Assembly (NCBI GenBank): GCA_029859185.1 | Contig: JAOUDR010000020.1 | Location: 1-13,894 of the forward strand | Reading direction: 5' to 3' | Length of the DNA: 13,894 nt | Source of the DNA: Gemmatimonadota bacterium | GTDB lineage: Bacteria > Gemmatimonadota > Gemmatimonadetes > Gemmatimonadales > GWC2-71-9 | Part shown: positions 6,782 through 12,871 of the stretch, one piece after another | Position numbering within the stretch: the stretch's first letter is position 1 | Layout: the number at the start of each line of letters is the position of its first letter | Made by a program: the position numbers and the translations under genes | The notes under the pieces: generated by a model | Database searches by the model: none | Seen by the model: the letters and a program-made list of their open reading frames with translations, nothing else | Told to the model about the DNA's origin: nothing

Positions 6782-7681
6782 TCACGCCCGCGGATGGAAG
6801 GCCTTGTGCACCGACCGCAGGTACTCACGGTCGACGTGGGTGTAGATCTGGGTCGTTGCGAGATCGGCGTGGCCGAGCATCTCCTGCACGGCACGCAGAT
6901 CCGCACCGCCCTCCAGGAGGTGTGTCGCGAACGAATGCCGCAACGTATGCGGCGTCACGCGCTTGGCCAATCCGGCGCGTGCCGCCACCCGCTTGATGAT
7001 CCCCCACGCCCCGACCCGACTCAACGGCCGCCCCCGCGCGTTGAGCAGCAGGCGGCTGGCCCCGAAGCCCCGGTCGAGTCCCGGGCGGATCTCGCGCAGA
7101 TAGAGCGCCACGGCGCCCAGCGCCCGTCGACCGATCGGCACGAGGCGCTCCTTCCCGCCCTTGCCGAACAATCGCACCAGCCCTTCGTCGAACGCGACAT
7201 CGTGGATCCCCAGATTCACGAACTCCGAGACGCGCGCGCCGGTTCCATAGGCGATTTCGAGCAAGGCACGGTCCCGCCAGGCGAGGGCCTCGTCGGGATG
7301 GGGGGCCGCGAGGAGCGCCTCGACCTCGCTGACCGACAGCACTTCCGGGAGCGTCCGCCAGCCTTTGGGTGTCTCGAGCCGCTCAATCGGGTCGGCCGAC
7401 ACGTGGCCCTCGCCGACGAGGAACCGGTAGTACGTACGCATTGCCGAGATCTGTCGGCGGATGCTCGAGGTCGCGAGTCCCGCATCCTTGAGGTGATACA
7501 CGAAGTCGCGCACGAGCCGTGGCGTGACGGCCGCCGGGTCCCTGGCATCGACGAAATGGACGAACCGGCGGATGTCCCGCAAGTACGCCTCGACCGTGTG
7601 CCGTGAGCTTCCGACTTCGAGTGCGAGATGGTCGGCGAAGCCTTCCACCCAGAACGCACGCTCGCGCACGTCGCCCGTCAC
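6782..7681 (-). CDS. xerD: Tyrosine recombinase XerD (XerC/XerD family)
   Basis: A 299-residue site-specific recombinase that resolves chromosome dimers at dif during division. The N-terminal SAM-like DNA-binding domain (about 8-92) includes SSRHTVEAYLRDIRRF. The catalytic domain holds all expected residues: Arg150 in YGTGARVSE, Lys174 in LFGKGGKERLVPIG, His245 and Arg248 in TPHTLRHSFATHLL, His271 in LGHADLATTQ, and nucleophile Tyr280 in IYTHV. The ending VHKAFHPRA resembles XerD (HQQHHPRA in E. coli) more than XerC. Its full length, intact catalytic set and housekeeping neighbours argue against a phage or integron integrase. The start is a GTG (7679-7681) overlapping the dedA-family stop in GTGA form. 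trpG follows 39 bases later. Confidence 0.92.
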   Translation of the reverse strand: MTGDVRERAFWVEGFADHLALEVGSSRHTVEAYLRDIRRFVHFVDARDPAAVTPRLVRDFVYHLKDAGLATSSIRRQISAMRTYYRFLVGEGHVSADPIERLETPKGWRTLPEVLSVSEVEALLAAPHPDEALAWRDRALLEIAYGTGARVSEFVNLGIHDVAFDEGLVRLFGKGGKERLVPIGRRALGAVALYLREIRPGLDRGFGASRLLLNARGRPLSRVGAWGIIKRVAARAGLAKRVTPHTLRHSFATHLLEGGADLRAVQEMLGHADLATTQIYTHVDREYLRSVHKAFHPRA

Positions 7682-8289
7682 GGGGTACCCCGCCGCCGCT
7701 GACGGATCACCAGGGCGGCCACGACGACCCCGATCAGCGCCACCCCCAGCAACAGACCCTGGAAGCGCACGAGCAGCACGCCAACCGTCGCCAGGTTACG
7801 GATGAACGTGGCCGCGACGAACGTGAGCGTACCGTACCAGACCGCCGACGCGATGACGACGGGGACGATGGCGCGGACCGGGTCGAGGTTGGCGACGCCT
7901 GCGAACGCGGGGACGACGGCGCGCACGCCGGGAATGAACCGACTGACGAGGATGGCCCAGGTCCCGTGGCGGTCGTACAGCCGCTCGATCCGCGCCAGCG
8001 CCTCCCGCTTGAGGAGGCGGCGGCCAAACGGCCCGCGGAAGAACTTCCGTCCGACCGTGCGTGCGGCGGCATATACCAGGGCGGCGGAGGCCACGTTCGC
8101 CGGCCATACGACGAGAAACACCCCCCATGCGGTGACGCGCCCACCGACCGACAGGAAGGCACCGACCGCCACCGCCGTATCGGCCGGCACGGGAGGAAAC
8201 ACGTTCTCCGCCGCCGCGAGGGCGGCGAGTACCGCGTAGACCGCAGCCGGCGGGAGTTCCAGGAGCCGCGCGAGCAGCCCGTCGAGCAC
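7678..8289 (-). CDS. DedA-family membrane protein (SNARE-associated/VTT domain)
   Basis: A 203-residue polytopic inner-membrane protein. Hydrophobic stretches lie at about 15-32, 50-75, 135-162 and 168-195. The DedA signatures are present: the re-entrant loop AENVFPPVPADTA with Glu28 and Asp37, and ILVSRFIPGVRAVVPAFAGV (113-132) with Arg117 and Arg123. DedA proteins are linked to membrane homeostasis, proton-motive-force-dependent transport and, for some members, flipping of undecaprenyl phosphate or phosphatidylethanolamine. The C-terminus ends in the basic IRQRRRGTP. The start is set at the GTG (8287-8289), 2 bases after the ispF stop. The open frame continues upstream inside ispF, but that part is compositionally a shadow. 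Which lipid it serves cannot be told; the envelope genes around it fit an undecaprenyl-phosphate or lipid role (inference). Confidence 0.88.
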   Translation of the reverse strand: MLDGLLARLLELPPAAVYAVLAALAAAENVFPPVPADTAVAVGAFLSVGGRVTAWGVFLVVWPANVASAALVYAAARTVGRKFFRGPFGRRLLKREALARIERLYDRHGTWAILVSRFIPGVRAVVPAFAGVANLDPVRAIVPVVIASAVWYGTLTFVAATFIRNLATVGVLLVRFQGLLLGVALIGVVVAALVIRQRRRGTP

Positions 8290-8291
8290 GA

Positions 8292-8780
8292 CTACGTCCG
8301 CGCGAGGAGTGCAACGGCGAACACTTGCAGTCCTTCCCCGCGCCCGACGGCATCCATGCCCTCGTTGGTCTTGCCCTTCACCGAGATCCCGTCTGGCGAA
8401 ACCCCGAGCGCGGTGGCGAGGCGCTCCCGCATCGCCATCACGTGCGGCGCAAGCTTTGGCCGCTGGGTCACGATCGTCGTATCGACATTGACGACGTGGA
8501 ACCCCGCCTCGACGATGCGCGCGCAGGCGGTGGTGAGCATGGCCATGCTGTCGGCCCCGCGCCATTGGGGATCGGTGTCCGGAAAGAGCTGGCCAATGTC
8601 CCCCAGGGCCGCGGCACCGAGAATGGCGTCAGTGACGGCGTGGGCAACGGCATCACCATCGGAATGCCCCGTGAGACCGGTATCATGGGGGATGACGACC
8701 CCGGCGAGCCGTAACGGCCGGTCGGCACCGAACGTGTGGGAGTCATAGCCGAAGCCAACGCGAGGGAGGGTCACCGACAT
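8292..8780 (-). CDS. ispF: 2-C-methyl-D-erythritol 2,4-cyclodiphosphate synthase IspF
   Basis: A 162-residue trimeric zinc enzyme of the MEP isoprenoid pathway that converts 4-diphosphocytidyl-methylerythritol 2-phosphate to the cyclic diphosphate with release of CMP. The metal ligands are Asp13 and His15 in RVGFGYDSHTF and His47 in GHSDGDAVAHAVTDA. LGAAALGDIGQLFPDTDP and the tail GRGEGLQVFAVALL match the family closely. The usual 'K-x-T-T-x-E' segment appears as KGKTNEGMD. The ATG (8778-8780) lies 4 bases after the sulfatase stop with no clear Shine-Dalgarno, so translational coupling is likely. ispD, its common neighbour or fusion partner, is not in the window. The MEP pathway supplies the undecaprenyl carrier, a loose link to the adjacent DedA protein. 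Confidence 0.95.
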   Translation of the reverse strand: MSVTLPRVGFGYDSHTFGADRPLRLAGVVIPHDTGLTGHSDGDAVAHAVTDAILGAAALGDIGQLFPDTDPQWRGADSMAMLTTACARIVEAGFHVVNVDTTIVTQRPKLAPHVMAMRERLATALGVSPDGISVKGKTNEGMDAVGRGEGLQVFAVALLART

Positions 8781-8784
8781 GATG

Positions 8785-10281
8785 TCATGGGCGCGGCGGC
8801 GCCGGGAAGTTCCAGGCGGCGATGCCCGAGACCGTCCGCGACGCCATGACGGCGGCGATGCGCCGCACGACGTCGGGATGTGCCGCCGCCACATCCTGCT
8901 CTTCGAAGGGGTCCTGCACCAGGTCAAACAGGGCGATCGGTGCATTCGCGTCCTCGTGCGCCCCGAGCCGGACGCCTTTCCACCGTCCCATCCGCACCGC
9001 TTGTGCGCCCTTCCAGAGCCCATGGTACTCCCAGTAGAGGGAGGCATGCTCCACCTGCCCTGGCTGCCCGAGCAGCGTGGGCAGGAACGACCGCCCGTCG
9101 AGGTCGTCGGGCAGTTCCAGGCCAAGCAACGCACCCACGGTGGGTACCACGTCCCAAAAGGCCGACACGTGCGCGCTCTCGGATTTCGGGGCGATCCGCC
9201 CCGGCCAGCGCGCGATGAACGGGACGCGAATGCCGCCCTCGAACACCGAGCCCTTGAGCCCGCGCAATCCACCGGTACTCCGGAAGAACTCCGTGTCCAC
9301 ACCACCCACGTATGTCGGCCCATTGTCGCTCGAGAACATCACGAGCGTCTGCTCGTCCAGCCCCAGGCTGTCCAGCAGGGCCATGAGGCGGCCGATGTGC
9401 CAGTCCATTCTGGTGATCATTGCCGCGTACGCGGCTCGGGGGGTGCGGTGCGGGAGGTAGCTGTGATCCCCCACGTAGGGGGTCTCCGCAAACTGGCCCT
9501 CGTATTCCGCCAGCGCCTCGTCAGGCACCTGGAGCGCGACGTGCGGCACCGGGAAGGCGAGATACAAGAAGAACGGACCCTCCGCATGCGCCCGAACCCA
9601 CCGCAAGGCGTCGTCGCCCATGAGGTCGACCGCGTAGTCCACCGCGGTGAACGACGCGTACGCTGCCGGATCGTTGGGATCGCCGGTGAGGCGCTGGTGC
9701 GGCGAGAAGTACGGATTGCGGAGCGGGACCCGTTCCTCGTTACGCCAGAGATGAGTGGGGTAGTAGTTGTGCGCCTGCTTCTGGTCCAAGTAACCGAAGA
9801 AATAGTCGAAGCCCTGCCGTGTCGGCGCGCCCGCCGACTGCGGTCCACCGAGTCCCCACTTCCCGATCACGGCGGTCGCGTATCCCACGCGCTGCAGCAT
9901 GCGACCGAGCGTGACCGTTCCCGGGATGAGGGGGAGCTGCCCGCGTTCCTCCTCGTCACGCCAGCCGCCCAACTCGTAGTTGTCGCGGACGTACCCGTGT
10001 CCGGTGTGGAATCCCGTGAGGAGTGTCGCTCGCGACGGCGCGCAGACGGGACTGCCCGAGTAGTGCTGCGTGAAGCGCATGCCCTCCGCGGCAAGTCGGT
10101 CGATCGCAGGCGTGCGGATCAGGGTCTGTCCGTAGGCACCCACCTCCCCGTACCCGAGGTCGTCTGCGAGGATGTAGACGATGTTCGGACGAGGGGGCGG
10201 TACCTGGGCACCCGCGCGGGCAGGCGCGAGCGCGAGGACGACGAGGGCCAAGCCGCCAGCGAACCGGTTGGCCAGCCGCAT
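8785..10281 (-). CDS. Exported type I sulfatase (arylsulfatase family)
   Basis: A 498-residue alkaline-phosphatase-superfamily sulfatase that hydrolyses sulfate esters, probably in the periplasm or outside. It has a signal peptide (MRLANRFAGGLALVVLALAP, ARAGA|Q near residue 25). PNIVYILADDLGYGEVGAYG (32-51) supplies the metal Asp40/Asp41. The sulfatase signature SGSPVCAPSRATLLTG has Cys80 as the residue converted to formylglycine. Further motifs are IGKWGLGG, FFLYLAFPVPHVALQ, and MFSSDNGPTYVGG followed by GLRGLKGSVFEGGIRVPFIA, the second metal-site region. This is typical of the arylsulfatase A / GalNAc-6-sulfatase-like group. The substrate cannot be read from sequence. The ATG (10279-10281) lies 2 bases after the lipoprotein stop with GGGAG 5 bases upstream. 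The open frame extends further upstream, but that part lacks a signal peptide at its start and overlaps the lipoprotein gene. A maturase is not in the window. Confidence 0.92.
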   Translation of the reverse strand: MRLANRFAGGLALVVLALAPARAGAQVPPPRPNIVYILADDLGYGEVGAYGQTLIRTPAIDRLAAEGMRFTQHYSGSPVCAPSRATLLTGFHTGHGYVRDNYELGGWRDEEERGQLPLIPGTVTLGRMLQRVGYATAVIGKWGLGGPQSAGAPTRQGFDYFFGYLDQKQAHNYYPTHLWRNEERVPLRNPYFSPHQRLTGDPNDPAAYASFTAVDYAVDLMGDDALRWVRAHAEGPFFLYLAFPVPHVALQVPDEALAEYEGQFAETPYVGDHSYLPHRTPRAAYAAMITRMDWHIGRLMALLDSLGLDEQTLVMFSSDNGPTYVGGVDTEFFRSTGGLRGLKGSVFEGGIRVPFIARWPGRIAPKSESAHVSAFWDVVPTVGALLGLELPDDLDGRSFLPTLLGQPGQVEHASLYWEYHGLWKGAQAVRMGRWKGVRLGAHEDANAPIALFDLVQDPFEEQDVAAAHPDVVRRIAAVMASRTVSGIAAWNFPAPPRP

Positions 10282-10283
10282 CG

Positions 10284-10670
10284 TCACTCCCGCGCCAGCG
10301 TGAAGCCGCGCCCGCCCCAACGCACGGTGTCGAACGCGATGGCGGTCAGCGCGGACTTCGCCCACCGAAACGTCACGTCGCTCGTCACCGGTCCGAATCC
10401 ACCAACCGCGAGCACGACGCGGACCTCTCCCTGCGGGCTCAGTGACCACGTACCCGTCTCGACGATGGGGCCGATCCCGTCCTGGTAGTCGATGGCCATC
10501 TCTGCGGTGTTCCCGTCACGCAACTCGAGCGCGACGGCTCGGCCGGGCGTGACCGTTCCCGGCAGGTCGGCCCGATACGTGCCGACGACGTCCTCCGGGG
10601 TCGGCGGTCGATCACCACACGCCAGCACCCCGACCAGGGTGAGGCATGACAACATCACGGCAGCACGCAT
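10284..10670 (-). CDS. Small lipoprotein with weak NlpE-like pattern
   Basis: A 128-residue protein. Residues MRAAVMLSCLTLVGVLAC give a lipoprotein signal with a V-L-A-Cys18 lipobox, so it is probably lipid-anchored in the envelope. The mature part is beta-rich: EDVVGTYRADLPGTVTPGRA, then VALELRDGNTAEMAIDYQDG, then ETGTWSLSPQGEVRVVLAVG. The 'G-T-Y-x-x-x-L-P ... G-T-W' layout recalls the N-terminal domain of NlpE (CutF), an outer-membrane lipoprotein for envelope and copper stress. The CXXC of NlpE is absent (LPGTVT instead of LPCADC), so any copper or redox role is unsupported. A good AAGGAG lies 5 bases before the ATG. It is the first gene of the sulfatase-ispF-dedA-xerD-trpG run. Coding status is firm; the NlpE relation is tentative. 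Confidence 0.75.
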   Translation of the reverse strand: MRAAVMLSCLTLVGVLACGDRPPTPEDVVGTYRADLPGTVTPGRAVALELRDGNTAEMAIDYQDGIGPIVETGTWSLSPQGEVRVVLAVGGFGPVTSDVTFRWAKSALTAIAFDTVRWGGRGFTLARE

Positions 10671-10675
10671 GTGCG

Positions 10676-10681
10676 CTCCTT
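10676..10681 (-). promoter_or_regulatory. Shine-Dalgarno of the lipoprotein gene
   Basis: AAGGAG on the minus strand with a 5-base spacer to the ATG at 10668-10670. It contrasts with kdsB, cutC and the 57-residue gene, which lack such an element. Confidence 0.7.
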
Positions 10682-10737
10682 GGACTGGCAACCCCGGCGT
10701 GCGGCCAACACCGGCACGCGTGGGAATGGACGCCCGG

Positions 10738-10766
10738 AAGCTACGCGGCTCCGCGGTCGGGATGAA
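10738..10766 (-). promoter_or_regulatory. Candidate promoter of the lipoprotein-sulfatase-ispF operon
   Basis: On the minus strand TTCATC (10761-10766) and TAGCTT (10738-10743) are 17 bases apart. This would give a leader of about 60 bases before the lipoprotein ATG. The -10 is identical to that proposed for kdsB; the -35 is weak (TT and A match). It falls in the 116-base gap 10671-10786, where no other feature was seen. Confidence 0.35.
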
Positions 10767-10786
10767 GGGTGTGTGGCCCGCGTCCG

Positions 10787-10960
10787 TCAGCGGCGGCTGA
10801 TGCTCTCGGTCCAGAGCACCCAGACGTACGCCCCAACCGCGGCCGCGATGACCACCCACAGCAGCAGTCGCAGCATCGTGGCGCGTGACGGCCGCGGCAT
10901 CCGGACGCGCAGACCGGCGATGCCTTCACGGACGCGCGCAAGCGAGAGAGCGAAGCCCAT
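10787..10960 (-). CDS. Small single-pass membrane protein, unknown
   Basis: A 57-residue open frame from the ATG at 10958-10960. The N-terminal half is basic (SLARVREGIAGLRVRMPRPS), followed by one hydrophobic helix at about 31-50 (LRLLLWVVIAAAVGAYVWVL) and a short polar tail (WTESISRR). Positive charges before the helix predict an N-in, C-out topology. The frame continues upstream into antisense of cutC, but the ATG at 10960 was chosen because a TACCTT -10-like box lies just 5 bases upstream. No Shine-Dalgarno sequence is present. An internal ATG directly before the helix (MLRLLLW) is a possible alternative. It diverges from cutC and is followed after 116 bases by the lipoprotein gene. I recognise no family. 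Membrane character is clear, but coding status rests on the helix and promoter position. Confidence 0.5.
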   Translation of the reverse strand: MGFALSLARVREGIAGLRVRMPRPSRATMLRLLLWVVIAAAVGAYVWVLWTESISRR

Positions 10961-10965
10961 ATCGA

Positions 10966-10971
10966 AAGGTA
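10966..10971 (-). promoter_or_regulatory. -10-like box of the 57-residue membrane protein (leaderless)
   Basis: TACCTT on the minus strand ends 5 bases before the ATG at 10958-10960, the spacing expected when transcription starts at the start codon. The -35 region is weak (GTGGCG-like). It faces the cutC promoter within 52 bases. Confidence 0.4.
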
Positions 10972-10999
10972 CGGCCTGCCCCTGGGTTCGCCACCGCGC

Positions 11000-11005
11000 T
11001 ATGCT
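11000..11005 (+). promoter_or_regulatory. -10-like box of cutC (leaderless)
   Basis: TATGCT ends 7 bases before the ATG at 11013. No purine-rich ribosome site precedes that ATG, and no good -35 is visible 17 bases upstream. The box contains the other possible cutC ATG (11001), so only the 11013 start is compatible with it. Confidence 0.4.
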
Positions 11006-11012
11006 ACCGGGC

Positions 11013-11768
11013 ATGTTGGCGAACACCCTGGTCGAAGCATGTGTGGATACGATCGAGTCGGCCGCGGCTGCGGCCCGCGGCGGGGCACAGCGGCTCGAAC
11101 TCTGCGCGAATCTGGTCGAGGGCGGCACCACGCCATCCGCAGGAGTGATCGCGCTGGCGTGCGCGAGACTCCCCGTGCCCGTGTACGTCATGATTCGCCC
11201 CCGGGGCGGCGACTTCTGCTATACGCCGCTGGAGTTCGAGGCGATGCAGCACGACGTCGCGGACGCGAAACGCCTGGGCGCCGCCGGTGTCGTCTTCGGC
11301 ATTCTCGAGGCCGACGGGACGGTCGATACGGCGCGCACGCGGACGCTGGTGGAGGTGGCCCGTCCGCTCCCGGTGACGTTCCACCGGGCCTTCGACGTCA
11401 CGCGTGACCCGCACGAGGCGCTCGGGGCGCTGATCGCCTTGGGGGTGGATCGTGTGCTCACGTCGGGTCAACAGGCGAGCGTCCCCGCGGGCCTCCCGCT
11501 GATCGCCGAGTTGGTCCGGCAGGCGGGTGGGAGCATCGGGATTCTGCCCGGCGGCGGCATTACCGCCGCCAACGTGACGGAGGTCGTGCGCGTCGCGTGC
11601 GTTCGGGAGGTCCACGTGCACGCGGCGCGAGCGTTCCCCAGCCCGATGCGGTTCCGCAACGCGGCGGTGATCATGGGTGGGCGGTATGCGCCTGACGAGT
11701 ACCGGCGGTCGGAGACGGCCGCGGAGCAGATTGCAGCGGTAGTCGACGCACTCGCGGGCACACCATGA
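11013..11768 (+). CDS. cutC: CutC-family protein (copper homeostasis protein CutC)
   Basis: A 251-residue cytosolic TIM-barrel protein. Motifs follow E. coli CutC closely: VEACVDTIESA (7-17), RLELCANLVEGGTTPSAGV (27-45), VMIRPRGGDFCYT (59-71), then PVTFHRAFDVTRDP, GVDRVLTSGQQ, GGSIGILPGGGIT and the ending SPMRFRNAAV. CutC was first linked to copper tolerance. Its biochemical role is still debated and copper binding is not obvious from this sequence. It is the only plus-strand gene here. The ATG at 11013 was preferred over 11001 because the latter lies inside the proposed -10 box; using 11001 would add only four residues (MLPG). It converges on the beta-barrel/glycogen-binding gene, with just 35 bases between stop codons and no clear terminator. 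Confidence 0.92.
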   Translation: MLANTLVEACVDTIESAAAAARGGAQRLELCANLVEGGTTPSAGVIALACARLPVPVYVMIRPRGGDFCYTPLEFEAMQHDVADAKRLGAAGVVFGILEADGTVDTARTRTLVEVARPLPVTFHRAFDVTRDPHEALGALIALGVDRVLTSGQQASVPAGLPLIAELVRQAGGSIGILPGGGITAANVTEVVRVACVREVHVHAARAFPSPMRFRNAAVIMGGRYAPDEYRRSETAAEQIAAVVDALAGTP

Positions 11769-11803
11769 GACGGTCTCCCGATGGGGACGTGGCGCCTGCC
11801 CGA

Positions 11804-12871
11804 TCAGGGGACCATGAGGATGCCGACCCGGCCGCCAAAGCCATCCTCCACCCCGGTCACGCCATCGGGTAGCACCCACGTGTCGTCGACCACCAGCGCG
11901 TAGGTATGCGCGCCAGCCGGGATATCGAGGTCCACCACCCAGGTGTTGGAGCCCCGGCGCGCGAGGGGAGCCGGGATCCAAGCATTCCAGTCACCGGCGA
12001 TCTGGAGTTGGGACACGGGCGCGGCGTAGCGGAGGGTGATCCGGACGCGCCGAGCGTCCAGCCGCCGGACATCGACCGCCGCCGGTGGCATTCGCGCGGG
12101 GGTCGGGGCGCGGGCCGCGAACAGACGAACTCCCACCTGGGCATAGAGGCCGTCGGTAAACCCGGTGACGTCCCGCGGGTAGCGGCCGGCCGAGGCTTCG
12201 ACCGTCACCGGACCACCGACGTCGAGGGCGATGTCCACGGATCCCCAGGGGCCGTCCGTCAGGTCTCCAACGCGTGCACCGCCAAGTATCCCGGTGCGCA
12301 TCGGACCCGTCGCGAGCCGCCACTGCGCCGAGAAGTCCACGAAGCGCAGCGTATCGGCGCCGGTTGCCGACCCACCGATGTCCAGGGTGATCCTCGAGCT
12401 GGCCGCCCAGTACCACCGCAACGACCCGGAGAAGAGGCCGGCCCACAGTCCGTCAATGGTCCGGAACCCTCCCGCGGACACTCCCGCCACGACCTGGGTC
12501 CGCGAGGTACGAACAGCGACGATGGGGCCGGCCGCCCCGGTACCACTGATGGGTCCGGCCTCGACGGCGTTGAGTGCCGCCCCCGCAGCCACACCGGCCA
12601 ACCAGGGGCCGGCGCCGAGGCTCCAGAGGATCGTCCCCTGCCCTGCAACCTGGAGCGCCCAGCCACCGTCGGTAAACCGTGACACCGCCGCGTCGAGTTG
12701 TGCTCCGCCCAGGCCGCGGCCAACGCCCAGGCGGGCACTGACGAACCCCGCGTTCCCTGCGAGGCTATCGGCGTACCGGACGTGCGACCCACCGATGACG
12801 GCCGACGCCTCCTGCGCCTGCAGCGGGAGTCCGCAGGCAAGGAGAGCGCCGAGCGCGATCCGGAGCCTCAC
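11804..12871 (-). CDS. Exported beta-barrel-like protein with C-terminal glycogen-binding domain
   Basis: A 355-residue protein from a GTG (12869-12871) that overlaps the previous gene's stop. A signal peptide (MRLRIALGALLACGLPLQAQ) is followed by about 250 residues of short alternating, glycine/aromatic-rich strands, such as DGGWALQVAGQGTILWSLGA and FSGSLRWYWAASSRITLDIG. They suggest an outer-membrane beta-barrel. The last 80 residues (276-355) form an E-set/glycogen-binding domain of the AMPK-beta/CBM48 type: LQIAGDWNAWIPAPLARRG, then TWVVDLDIPAGAHTYALVVD and DTWVLPDG. The two ligand-type tryptophans (NAW and DTW) are kept. The Asn expected near the end (N-N-I-I-Q-V in AMPK-beta) is replaced, the segment reading GGRVGILMV. 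Exported barrel plus glycan-type domain suggests surface glycan contact, but the domain may only bind protein. I do not recognise the full architecture. Confidence 0.75.
   Translation of the reverse strand: MRLRIALGALLACGLPLQAQEASAVIGGSHVRYADSLAGNAGFVSARLGVGRGLGGAQLDAAVSRFTDGGWALQVAGQGTILWSLGAGPWLAGVAAGAALNAVEAGPISGTGAAGPIVAVRTSRTQVVAGVSAGGFRTIDGLWAGLFSGSLRWYWAASSRITLDIGGSATGADTLRFVDFSAQWRLATGPMRTGILGGARVGDLTDGPWGSVDIALDVGGPVTVEASAGRYPRDVTGFTDGLYAQVGVRLFAARAPTPARMPPAAVDVRRLDARRVRITLRYAAPVSQLQIAGDWNAWIPAPLARRGSNTWVVDLDIPAGAHTYALVVDDTWVLPDGVTGVEDGFGGRVGILMVP

Noticed and set aside
6092..7606. Long plus-strand open frame (504 codons) opposite trpG and xerD
   Set aside because: It spans two clear minus-strand genes and their gap and shows no family features.
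6782..7681. Tyrosine recombinase as sign of a prophage, integron or genomic island
   Set aside because: Its length, XerD-like ending, housekeeping neighbours and unchanged base composition indicate a chromosomal Xer recombinase. No attachment repeats or phage genes were seen.
7678..8565. 295-residue version of the DedA-family protein
   Set aside because: The N-terminal 92 residues are the shadow of ispF. DedA proteins are about 200 residues, and the GTG 2 bases after the ispF stop fits.
8779..10488. Long plus-strand open frame (569 codons) opposite the sulfatase
   Set aside because: Antisense shadow in GC-rich DNA; the minus strand encodes a complete sulfatase with all catalytic motifs.
10787..11191. 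Extended 134-residue version of the small membrane protein
   Set aside because: The extra part is antisense to cutC, which is strongly supported. The ATG at 10960 is better placed relative to the TACCTT box.
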